From contig JAPKCE010000175.1 in NCBI GenBank assembly GCA_028823075.1, positions 1-5,189 on the forward strand: DNA of 5,189 nucleotides, read 5' to 3'. Source of the DNA: Myxococcota bacterium (GTDB lineage Bacteria > Myxococcota > UBA4151). Below, piece by piece: positions 1 through 5,189 of this stretch (its first letter is position 1; each line of letters begins with the position of its first letter). The notes beneath the pieces were generated by a model, which did no database searches, was not told the origin of the DNA, and saw only the letters and a program-made list of their open reading frames with translations. The position numbers and the translations under genes were made by a program.

Positions 1-53
1 TGCAAGATATCCAGGCTGCCCGAGCCATTTTGCGTCAACACGGCTTCGCCTGA
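1..53 (+). CDS. C-terminal end of an unidentified protein (partial)
   Basis: An open frame enters from the left edge (first whole codon at 3-5) and ends at TGA 51-53. The visible tail of 16 residues reads QDIQAARAILRQHGFA. The codons are GC-rich at the third position, as in the other genes here, and the Ala/Arg/Leu-rich helix-like ending is plausible for a real protein terminus. Sixteen residues are too few to recognise a family, so no function is proposed. It lies 72 bases upstream of the tRNA gene on the same strand. No T-run terminator is visible between the two, so some readthrough into the tRNA is possible. Confidence 0.5.
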   Translation, partial: QDIQAARAILRQHGFA

Positions 54-78
54 TAGGCGCCCCATGGGGCAAAGAGCA

Positions 79-107
79 TTGACAAGATCGCGCCCTTTTA
101 CCAAGGA
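79..107 (+). promoter_or_regulatory. Possible promoter of the tRNA-Phe gene
   Basis: A perfect TTGACA (79-84) stands 41 bases upstream of the mature tRNA 5' end. At the standard 17-base spacing the -10 position would be CAAGGA (102-107), a poor match to TATAAT. A GC-rich GCGCCC at 90-95 resembles the discriminator of stringently controlled promoters but falls inside the spacer, so it does not fit this arrangement. A promoter is expected here on general grounds, but only the -35 box is convincing. Confidence 0.25.
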
Positions 108-125
108 GCCGAACAGAGGCGGTCT

Positions 126-201
126 GCCTGGGTAGCTCAGTCGGTAGAGCAGCGGATTGAAAATCCGCGTGTCGGGGGTTCGATTCCCTCCCCAGGCACC
201 A
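126..201 (+). tRNA. tRNA-Phe (anticodon GAA), CCA encoded
   Basis: The full cloverleaf can be drawn by hand. The acceptor stem GCCTGGG (126-132) pairs with CCCAGGC (191-197) over all 7 bp. The D arm is GCTC (135-138) with GAGC (147-150). The anticodon stem GCGGA (152-156) pairs with TCCGC (164-168). The 7-base anticodon loop TTGAAAA places anticodon GAA at 159-161, which reads UUC/UUU (Phe). The T arm GGGGG (174-178) pairs with CCCTC (186-190, one G-T wobble) around TTCGATT. Discriminator A198 is followed by a gene-encoded CCA (199-201). At 76 nt it looks like an intact, functional gene that delivers phenylalanine to the ribosome. It has its own downstream terminator and probably is not co-transcribed with groES. 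Confidence 0.97.
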
Positions 202-208
202 TCAAAGT

Positions 209-245
209 CAAAGCGACGGCCTTTTGCTGTCGCTTTGTTGTTTTT
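209..245 (+). terminator. Intrinsic terminator after tRNA-Phe
   Basis: CAAAGCGAC (209-217) pairs perfectly with GTCGCTTTG (229-237). The stem can extend by a G-T wobble, G-C and C-G (218-220 with 226-228) to 12 bp around a 5-base loop (221-225). It is followed by TTGTTTTT (238-245), a good U-tract. It sits 7 bases after the tRNA CCA and should separate the tRNA transcript from groES. Confidence 0.88.
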
Positions 246-300
246 CATCCTTGCCAAGCATGCAGCCTTGCTTACTTTGCGCTTGTTCCAGCCGAAGACC

Positions 301-330
301 TTGTGTATCCGGCATATCACTGATTATCTT
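301..330 (+). promoter_or_regulatory. Candidate sigma70-like promoter of groES-groEL
   Basis: TTGTGT (301-306) and TATCTT (325-330) are separated by 18 bases and would place the transcription start near 337, about 30 bases before the groES ATG. Each box matches the consensus only partly (3/6 and 4/6). No clear sigma32-type pair (CTTGAA with CCCCATNT) at proper spacing and no CIRCE (TTAGCACTC-N9-GAGTGCTAA) was found between the tRNA terminator and groES. The promoter must lie in this roughly 120-base gap if the operon is independently transcribed, but its exact position is uncertain. Confidence 0.3.
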
Positions 331-346
331 AACCTGGCTTAAGCCA
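328..346. promoter_or_regulatory. Palindrome and phased CTTAA repeats before groES (possible operator)
   Basis: TGGCTTAAGCCA (335-346) is a perfect 12-bp inverted repeat. CTTAA also occurs twice on the same strand exactly 10 bases apart (328-332 and 338-342). The element lies just downstream of the candidate -10 box and 9 bases before the groES Shine-Dalgarno core (GGAG, 357-360). That is where a repressor operator could act, but there is no direct evidence of binding, and it does not match CIRCE. Confidence 0.3.
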
Positions 347-366
347 ATGTTTTTACGGAGAAAACT

Positions 367-657
367 ATGAATATTCGACCCCTGCACGACCGTGTTGTCG
401 TTCGCCGCGTGGAAGGCGATGAGCAGACCGCTTCCGGCCTTTACATTCCCGATAGCGCCCAAGAAAAACAGGCGCGTGGCGAAGTCGTTGTCGCCGGTCC
501 CGGCCGCACCAACGACAAAGGCGAACTGCGCTCGCTAAGCGTCAACGATGGCGACCAGATTCTTTTCAGCAAGTACTCGGGCACCGAGATCAAGCTGGAC
601 GGCGAGGACCTGATCATCCTGCGCGAGGACGACATCCTCGCGGTAGTCGAAGCTTAA
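367..657 (+). CDS. groES: Co-chaperonin GroES (Hsp10)
   Basis: GroES forms the heptameric lid of the cytoplasmic GroEL chamber, closing it over a substrate protein in the ATP-bound state. The 96-residue product starts MNIRPLHDRVVVRR, the classical GroES N-terminal strand, and ends ILREDDILAVVEA, the usual C-terminus. Residues about 17-33 form the mobile loop that docks on GroEL; the hydrophobic contact segment is GLYIP (about 24-28), where E. coli has GIVL. The length is normal for bacterial GroES. The start at 367 is supported by GGAG at 357-360, 6 bases upstream, and by the conserved N-terminus. groEL follows after a 22-base gap, giving the standard groES-groEL order. An upstream palindrome (335-346) may contribute to control. 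Nothing is truncated or unusual. Confidence 0.98.
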   Translation: MNIRPLHDRVVVRRVEGDEQTASGLYIPDSAQEKQARGEVVVAGPGRTNDKGELRSLSVNDGDQILFSKYSGTEIKLDGEDLIILREDDILAVVEA

Positions 658-679
658 ACAAAACACTTAGGGGAATATC

Positions 680-2329
680 ATGGCTGCTAAAGACATTATT
701 TTTGATACTACGGCTCGCGAAGCCATCCTCCGCGGGGTTAACATCCTCGCCAACACTGTTAAAGTGACCCTCGGCCCCAAGGGTCGTAATGTGGTCTCCC
801 AAAAGAGCTTCGGCCCTCCCTCGATCACCAAGGATGGCGTCTCCGTCGCCAAAGAGATCGAACTCGAAAATGCTTTCGAGAACATGGGTGCGGCGATGGT
901 TAAAGAGGTTGCCTCGAAAACCGCCGACGAAGCCGGTGACGGCACCACCACAGCGACCATCTTAGCCCAGGCAATTTACGCCGAAGGCATGAAGCTCGTC
1001 GCCGCTGGCCATAACCCGATGGACATCAAGCGCGGTATCGACGCCGCCGTTGACGTCGTGGTTCGCGAGCTTAAAACGATGAGTCGTGAAGTCAGTAACA
1101 ACGACGAAGTGCGCCAGGTTGGTACCATCTCGTCCAACGGCGACGCCGAAATCGGCGGCATCATCGCTGAAGCGATGGACCGTGTTAAAAAAGAAGGTGT
1201 CATCACCGTCGAAGAGGCAAAAGACTTCGAGACCAAGGCCACCTACGTCGACGGCATGCAGTTCGACCGTGGTTATATTTCGCCTTACTTCGTCACCGAC
1301 CCTGAGCGCATGGAAGCCGTGCTGGAAAACCCGCTCATCCTGATCCACGAGAAGAAGATCTCGTCGATGAAGGATCTGATGCCCGTGCTCGAGCAAGTCA
1401 GCCGCTCTAGCCGCCCGCTACTCATCCTCGCGGAAGATGTTGACGGTGAAGCGCTTGCTACCCTCGTGCTCAACCGCCTGCGCGGTGCGCTTCAAGTCGC
1501 TGCGGTCAAGGCGCCCGGCTTCGGCGACCGCCGTAAAGCCATGCTACAGGACATCGCCACCCTCACCGGTGGTATTGTTGTTAGCGAAGACTTGGGCATG
1601 AAACTCGAGAACGTTGGCCTCGACGAACTTGGTACTGCCAAAAAAGTGGTTATGACCAAGGATAACTCGACCATCGTCGACGGTGCTGGTGAGCAAGATG
1701 CCATCGCGGCTCGCTGCGGTCAGATCCGTAGCCAGATTGAAGAGACCAGCTCGGATTACGACCGCGAGAAACTGCAAGAGCGCTTGGCCAAACTGGTCGG
1801 CGGTGTTGCGGTGATCAATGTTGGCGCCCCGACCGAAGTGGCGATGAAAGAGAAGAAAGACCGTGTCGAAGATGCTCTAGCGGCAACTCGCGCAGCGGTT
1901 GAAGAGGGTATCGTTGCTGGCGGTGGCGTCGCTTTGTTGCGCGCCTCCAAGGCGCTCGGCAGCCTCAACCTAAGCGCCGACCAACAGGCCGGTGTCAAAG
2001 TGGTGCGGCGCGCTCTTGAAGCTCCGCTTCGCCAGATCGCTGCTAACGCTGGTGCCGATGCCTCGGTAGTGGTCAACAAAGTGCTCGAGCACGCCGATGC
2101 TAACTTCGGTTACAACGCTGCTACTGATGAGTACTCGGATCTGCTCAGTGCCGGTGTGGTCGACCCGACTAAGGTCTGCCGCTGTGCACTACAGTTTGCG
2201 GCTTCGGTTTCGGGACTGCTGCTGACCACCGAAGCGATGATCGCTGACAAGCCCAAGAGGGACGAGGCGATGGCCGCTCCCGATATGGGTGGCATGGGTG
2301 GCGGTATGGGTGGCATGGGCGGCTTCTAA
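680..2329 (+). CDS. groEL: Chaperonin GroEL (Hsp60)
   Basis: GroEL is the ATP-driven double-ring chaperonin that folds cytosolic proteins together with GroES. The 549-residue product aligns with E. coli GroEL with almost no net shift. The phosphate-binding VTLGPKGRNV is at 29-38, catalytic Asp52 lies in TKDGVSVAKEIE, Asp87 lies in GDGTTTAT (86-93), and Asp398 lies in RVEDAL followed by VAGGGVALL (412-420). The apical domain spans about 190-375. The C-terminus ends in the usual Gly-Met repeat tail (GGMGGGMGGMGGF, 537-549). The start has a strong AGGGGA (669-674), 5 bases before ATG, and sits 22 bases after groES. An oddity is VCRCALQFA at 499-507, where E. coli has VTRSALQYA, giving Cys500 and Cys502; a third cysteine is Cys346. 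The gene is otherwise intact, with no sign of being a divergent second copy. Confidence 0.98.
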   Translation: MAAKDIIFDTTAREAILRGVNILANTVKVTLGPKGRNVVSQKSFGPPSITKDGVSVAKEIELENAFENMGAAMVKEVASKTADEAGDGTTTATILAQAIYAEGMKLVAAGHNPMDIKRGIDAAVDVVVRELKTMSREVSNNDEVRQVGTISSNGDAEIGGIIAEAMDRVKKEGVITVEEAKDFETKATYVDGMQFDRGYISPYFVTDPERMEAVLENPLILIHEKKISSMKDLMPVLEQVSRSSRPLLILAEDVDGEALATLVLNRLRGALQVAAVKAPGFGDRRKAMLQDIATLTGGIVVSEDLGMKLENVGLDELGTAKKVVMTKDNSTIVDGAGEQDAIAARCGQIRSQIEETSSDYDREKLQERLAKLVGGVAVINVGAPTEVAMKEKKDRVEDALAATRAAVEEGIVAGGGVALLRASKALGSLNLSADQQAGVKVVRRALEAPLRQIAANAGADASVVVNKVLEHADANFGYNAATDEYSDLLSAGVVDPTKVCRCALQFAASVSGLLLTTEAMIADKPKRDEAMAAPDMGGMGGGMGGMGGF

Positions 2330-2344
2330 GCCAGCTTACAAACC

Positions 2345-2360
2345 CTGCCAGTCTAGGCAG
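2345..2360. other. Small hairpin in the convergent intergenic gap
   Basis: CTGCC (2345-2349) and GGCAG (2356-2360) form a 5-bp stem with a 6-base loop, immediately before the main groEL terminator hairpin. Read on the minus strand it comes after the LolA-like gene and is followed by GGTTTG, only a weak U-run. It may contribute to termination of the minus-strand operon, but alone it is too short to be sure. Confidence 0.3.
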
Positions 2361-2397
2361 AACAACGGGCATCTTCGGATGCTCGTTGTTCGTTTTT
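2361..2397 (+). terminator. Intrinsic terminator of groES-groEL, UUCG tetraloop
   Basis: AACAACGGGCATC (2361-2373) pairs with GATGCTCGTTGTT (2378-2390) in a 13-bp stem with one G-T wobble, closed by the very stable C(UUCG)G tetraloop (2373-2378). It is followed by CG and five T (2393-2397). It begins 31 bases after the groEL stop. The same hairpin can form in the converging minus-strand transcript, but no U-run follows on that side, so intrinsic termination there would be weaker. Confidence 0.92.
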
Positions 2398-2406
2398 GCG
2401 AGCTAT

Positions 2407-3171
2407 TTACTGACCGCGCAGCGCGCTTTCACTGAAATCAACAGCGCCAAAGCGGTGCTCGAAATCGATGCTGAGCACCTCGATACGCGTTTTTGAGCCG
2501 CGCAAGAGGTCCTTCATGGTGGCGGCAAAAACAACGTAGCGTCCCTGCTGTTTGCGCAGACGGTTAACCGTCAAAGTCTTGATTTTAGTCTTTCCGTCTT
2601 TGGCGAAAAACAGGGTACGTAGCGGCACCTTGGCCTTAGGATGAATATGAAACTCAAGACGCCCAAAACGATCGCTCACCAAGCCTTTTTTGGCTCGTAA
2701 CTCAAGCACACGGCATTGTGCTTTACCGCAGGTCACGTCGGGTAAAAACCGATAGAAACCATCACTAGCGTTCCGCTTTTCAAAATCGGCGTAACTAAAA
2801 TCCGTGCCCATAAAGCGTTCATTCTTGGATGATGCGCCGATAGGGCGAATTTTATCATAAGTCGGTTGGTACAAAAGTTGAGTCGTCGAACCACCGACCT
2901 CTTCGCGCATCAACATCGCTGTACCAGCAAGTTCGGCGGGCTCACTAAAGCGGACCAGGGTGTGAGCACGGCTATCGATCGTCGCGCCGCTGATCTGAAG
3001 GGCGCGAGTTTTTCGCTTCTTTTTCGCATCGGTCAGGGTCAAACGTAAATGCACCTGAGCTTTTGTCCAACCCATCGCATCGGCGTCGAGCACCTGCTTA
3101 GCAAAGGCCGCAGCGTCTTCGGCCTGGGGCGGTAACGCCATGACAATAAGGACAATAAACGCAGTGTTCAT
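2407..3171 (-). CDS. Exported LolA-like outer membrane lipoprotein-sorting protein
   Basis: The 254-residue product resembles the LolA-like family (COG2834-type, PF17131-like), periplasmic beta-sheet proteins thought to bind lipid or lipoprotein. Recognisable stretches are RFSEPAELAGTAMLMRE (74-90), QLLYQPTYDKIRPI (98-111) and RFMGTDFSYADFEKR (119-133). These follow the family pattern of an 'EPA..GTA' strand, a 'YxP..xKxRxI' strand and an 'F-M-G-T/S-D-F-x-Y-x-D' signature. The N-terminus MNTAFIVLIVMALPPQAEDA looks like a short signal peptide, possibly cut after PPQA, although it has no basic residue before the hydrophobic core. No lipobox cysteine is present. Cys148 and Cys153 could form a disulfide after export. 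The start is set by GGAG at 3180-3183, 8 bases upstream; its ATG overlaps the upstream TGA (ATGA, 3168-3171), which suggests translational coupling. Its exact cargo is unknown, and it is not canonical LolA of the LolABCDE route. Confidence 0.82.
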   Translation of the reverse strand: MNTAFIVLIVMALPPQAEDAAAFAKQVLDADAMGWTKAQVHLRLTLTDAKKKRKTRALQISGATIDSRAHTLVRFSEPAELAGTAMLMREEVGGSTTQLLYQPTYDKIRPIGASSKNERFMGTDFSYADFEKRNASDGFYRFLPDVTCGKAQCRVLELRAKKGLVSDRFGRLEFHIHPKAKVPLRTLFFAKDGKTKIKTLTVNRLRKQQGRYVVFAATMKDLLRGSKTRIEVLSIDFEHRFGAVDFSESALRGQ

Positions 3172-4877
3172 GACGTGTTCTCCGGGTCGAGCGCTGGCGC
3201 CGGTTGCGCCAAACGGAAACTGGTTTGGGTGACCTCGTCAATGTCATTACGACGCACCTGAATTGGTTGCTGGGTGCGCGTGGAAGCTTCCAGATCGACG
3301 ATCTCTGCTCCGTCGCCGTAAGAGCGCGTCACAATGCGTTTTAACCGGCCCAACTCGCGAACACGATCGGCCAAACGTTCCGCCGCCTCGATAATGCGCT
3401 TTAGAGCGCTACGAGCGCGATGATCCACCTCCAACTGCTGAAGTGCCATATCGGCGAAGCCCAAGATAGTGGTCAATGGCTGATTGAGTTCATGCGAAGC
3501 CGTAGCGGCCATCAGTAATGCGCCTTGGACCTCACCGGCTTGCGCCGTCTGCTCATCGATCTCCGCGCGCAAGGCCATCTCTTCGCTCATATCATGCACG
3601 AGCAAAACAACAGCCGCTTCTTGGTTGTCCTCATACAATAAGGACGCACCGAGGCGCACCGAGACCAGACCTCCATTAGCGTGGAGCATCTGACGTTTTA
3701 CACCCGTCACCGCCCCGCCTTCTCGACGCAATTCCTCGACTAAACTCTGCCATCCATCATCTTCAAAAAGCTCGCTGGACCTGGGCTTATAAAGCATCTC
3801 CCGCGCCTCGTGGCCAAAAATGCTCTCAGCAGCCCGGTTGAAAAGAATGATCTGCTGATCGATGCGCGCTGAAATAATTCCGTCACCCGTACGACTCACC
3901 AGGTTTTCCAAAAACTCTTTGGTAGCCGTCAACTCACGCTGCAACATCGTGGCTTCGGTGACATCGCGGAAACTGGCGATCACACCGTAACCCTGACCAC
4001 CTAAACCCCCCGCACTAAGGCTAATGGTGCGCTCTTTGCGGCGCCCAGTGAGCACGCGTATCTGCAAGTTTCTCGGGTACACCCGATGAGAAAAGCCGCG
4101 CACCACTCGAGCGATGATCGCCTGGTCCTGTGCGGCCACAACTTGAGCGATGGGACGCTCGCGCAGATCTTCCTCCGAAAACCCTAAAATTCGACGACCT
4201 TCTGGGTTAATCGATAAAAATAGGCCTTCGGAATCTAATACAGCCATGCCGTCACTAGCGTAGGCAAAAAATTCCTCGAAGCGTTCGTAATCTTTGAGTT
4301 TCGATTCGGCGAGTAGCTGAGCGCGAGTCGCTTGGACCTGCCTGTTACGCGCCCGACGTAGCAACCGAGCCGTATGCAGCGCTGTGGCGCAAGCACCGCT
4401 GACGATCTCACCAAAACGCAAGGCCTCGGGCCGCGGTCCCGATAAACCGGCAGCGCGTCGCAGAAACACACAGCCGATCAGGTCACCCTCGAAGAGCAGC
4501 GGGAAAAGTACGGCTGCACCAACACCGGCGTTGGTAACATCGGCGCGCACCTCGTCGAGCATGGGGTCGATGGACGTATCGTTGATCACTACGGTGTCTC
4601 GAGTCTCGATCAGACGCACCAATTCGGGATATTTATCCACCTCAAGGTGGATAGGAACACCGCTGTCATCACCGCGATCTGAGGCGGTAATCACTTGAGC
4701 TCGCCCCTCCTCAAGATTGAATAGCAAAATGCTCGAACGGTTAAACTCGATGCGTTCGGCTAGTGCCAAGGACATGCGCTTTAAAATCATTGCGGGGTCG
4801 CGACTGGTGACCATAGCGCGGGTCAGTTTTTGCAGCGATTCGAGATCGCGGTTGGCGTCACCTAAACCAAAGGTCAT
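3168..4877 (-). CDS. GAF-PAS-PAS-HisKA signalling protein lacking an ATPase domain
   Basis: The product is a soluble 569-residue signal transduction protein with no membrane segment. In order it shows a GAF domain (about 20-170), a basic helical linker (about 171-200), PAS 1 (about 200-308, ending VIASFRDVTEA), PAS 2 (about 320-430, with FNRAAESIFG and ending VVLLVHDMSEE), and a HisKA dimerisation/phosphoacceptor helix pair (about 450-515). The H-box is SHELNQPL (461-468) with phosphoacceptor His462 (codon 3492-3494). Oddly, the protein stops 107 residues after His462. The tail (516-569) has no N, G1 or G2 box, so the HATPase_c domain of a normal histidine kinase is missing. The last 50 residues are polar, with QQPIQVRRNDIDEVTQ and a Pro/Ala-rich end. 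The start at 4877 is preceded by AAAGGG (4885-4890) and overlaps the thiL stop as ATGA. It probably works as a phosphotransfer or scaffold partner of a separate kinase; that role is inferred. Confidence 0.85.
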   Translation of the reverse strand: MTFGLGDANRDLESLQKLTRAMVTSRDPAMILKRMSLALAERIEFNRSSILLFNLEEGRAQVITASDRGDDSGVPIHLEVDKYPELVRLIETRDTVVINDTSIDPMLDEVRADVTNAGVGAAVLFPLLFEGDLIGCVFLRRAAGLSGPRPEALRFGEIVSGACATALHTARLLRRARNRQVQATRAQLLAESKLKDYERFEEFFAYASDGMAVLDSEGLFLSINPEGRRILGFSEEDLRERPIAQVVAAQDQAIIARVVRGFSHRVYPRNLQIRVLTGRRKERTISLSAGGLGGQGYGVIASFRDVTEATMLQRELTATKEFLENLVSRTGDGIISARIDQQIILFNRAAESIFGHEAREMLYKPRSSELFEDDGWQSLVEELRREGGAVTGVKRQMLHANGGLVSVRLGASLLYEDNQEAAVVLLVHDMSEEMALRAEIDEQTAQAGEVQGALLMAATASHELNQPLTTILGFADMALQQLEVDHRARSALKRIIEAAERLADRVRELGRLKRIVTRSYGDGAEIVDLEASTRTQQPIQVRRNDIDEVTQTSFRLAQPAPALDPENTS

Positions 4878-5189
4878 TTACCGGCCCTTTTCTCAAATGG
4901 ATCCCAGCCGCGTATCATCACAGCTTTACCCTTTTCATCAAGCACCCTTCCCGAGTCGGTGATGACACCTATGCGGGTCAATGGGACATTGGTGGCCGAC
5001 GAGAGGTCGGCCAAAGCTTCTTCCATCGGAGGGGGCACGCTAAACAACAATTCGTAATCCTCACCGCCATACAAGACGAAGTCCAAGGGCAGTCGATTCA
5101 ACATCTCACCGATGCGTCTATTTCGCGGGTCCCCCGGGAGGTTAGAGGTGTCGATGATAGCACCACATTTCGAGGCTGTGCAGAGCCGA
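4874..5189 (-). CDS. thiL: Thiamine-monophosphate kinase ThiL, C-terminal part
   Basis: ThiL phosphorylates thiamine monophosphate with ATP to give thiamine diphosphate, the active cofactor, in the cytoplasm. About 104 residues are visible; the frame stays open to the right edge, so the N-terminal two thirds (ATP/Mg sites) are outside the window. Diagnostic features are ASKCGAIIDTSNLP near the edge, then LYGGEDYELLFSVPP (GGEDYE codons at 5051-5068), the hallmark C-terminal motif of ThiL. IGVITDSGRVLDEKG and the family-typical ending RGWDPFEKR follow. The family belongs to the PurM/AIR-synthetase-like superfamily. The stop TGA (4874-4876) overlaps the ATG of the signalling gene in ATGA, so thiL is the upstream member of a three-gene coupled unit. 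No defect is visible in the part present. Confidence 0.93.
   Translation of the reverse strand, partial: RLCTASKCGAIIDTSNLPGDPRNRRIGEMLNRLPLDFVLYGGEDYELLFSVPPPMEEALADLSSATNVPLTRIGVITDSGRVLDEKGKAVMIRGWDPFEKRAGK

Noticed and set aside
59..70. Perfect 12-base palindrome GCCCCATGGGGC just after the first gene's stop, considered as a terminator.
   Set aside because: As RNA it gives only a 4-bp stem with a 4-base loop, and it is followed by CAAAGAGC with no T-run. It could be chance in GC-rich sequence.
126..201. tRNA-Phe 3' end as an attachment site for an integrated element.
   Set aside because: No integrase gene and no repeated copy of the tRNA 3' end is visible in the window; the neighbours are housekeeping genes.
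255..285. Inverted repeat AAGCA-N8-TGCTT (256-273) and CTTG-type boxes upstream of groES, considered as a CIRCE relative or sigma32 promoter.
   Set aside because: The arms are only 5 bp and unlike TTAGCACTC, the spacing is not N9, and no CCCCAT-like -10 occurs at 13-17 bases from a CTTG box.
157..342. A 61-codon plus-strand open frame starting inside the tRNA-Phe anticodon stem region.
   Set aside because: It starts within the tRNA and crosses the intrinsic terminator; its sequence is translated tRNA and hairpin, not a protein.
962..1396. A 144-codon open frame on the minus strand inside groEL.
   Set aside because: It lies wholly antisense to the catalytic core and apical region of a clear groEL. 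Its composition (runs of His, Asp, Val, Phe) is what the reverse complement of GC-rich groEL codons yields, and it shows no recognisable domain.
1756..2079. A 107-codon minus-strand open frame inside groEL.
   Set aside because: It is an Ala/Ser/Arg-rich shadow of the groEL coding strand with no domain or plausible separate role.
4384..4698. A 104-codon plus-strand open frame opposite the GAF domain of the signalling gene.
   Set aside because: It is Ser/Arg/Thr-rich, lacks a domain, and is antisense to a well-supported gene in a coupled operon.

Overview
The window looks like an ordinary chromosomal housekeeping stretch from a Gram-negative bacterium of moderately high GC. A LolA-like outer-membrane lipoprotein-sorting protein implies an outer membrane. 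The style of the GAF-PAS-PAS signalling protein resembles proteins of Myxococcota or related former Deltaproteobacteria. That lineage guess is an inference from protein character, not from a search. No insertion sequence, CRISPR array, phage gene or integration scar is visible.

The left part reads on the plus strand. It holds the last 16 codons of an unidentified gene (stop at 51-53), then a complete tRNA-Phe(GAA) with encoded CCA (126-201) followed at once by a strong intrinsic terminator (209-245). Next come a short regulatory gap (about 246-366) and the groES-groEL chaperonin operon (367-657 and 680-2329). The gap has no CIRCE element, but it carries a weak sigma70-like promoter and a perfect 12-bp palindrome just upstream of the groES ribosome binding site. 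The groE operon ends in a long hairpin with a UUCG tetraloop and a T-run (2361-2397).

The right part reads on the minus strand and converges on groEL. In transcription order it is thiL (thiamine-monophosphate kinase, 5' end outside the window), a 569-residue GAF-PAS-PAS-HisKA protein, and a 254-residue exported LolA-like protein. Both junctions are 4-base ATGA stop/start overlaps, so the three genes are very probably one translationally coupled operon. Its promoter lies beyond the right edge.

The most unusual item is the signalling protein. It has a clear histidine phosphoacceptor box (SHELNQPL, His462), but the reading frame ends about 100 residues later without any ATP-binding catalytic domain, and the next gene does not supply one. 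It may be a phosphotransfer or dimerisation module served by a kinase encoded elsewhere. Smaller points are a Cys-x-Cys pair in the normally conserved equatorial domain of GroEL and the non-CIRCE palindrome in front of groES. I do not see convincing evidence for a wholly new multi-gene system here.
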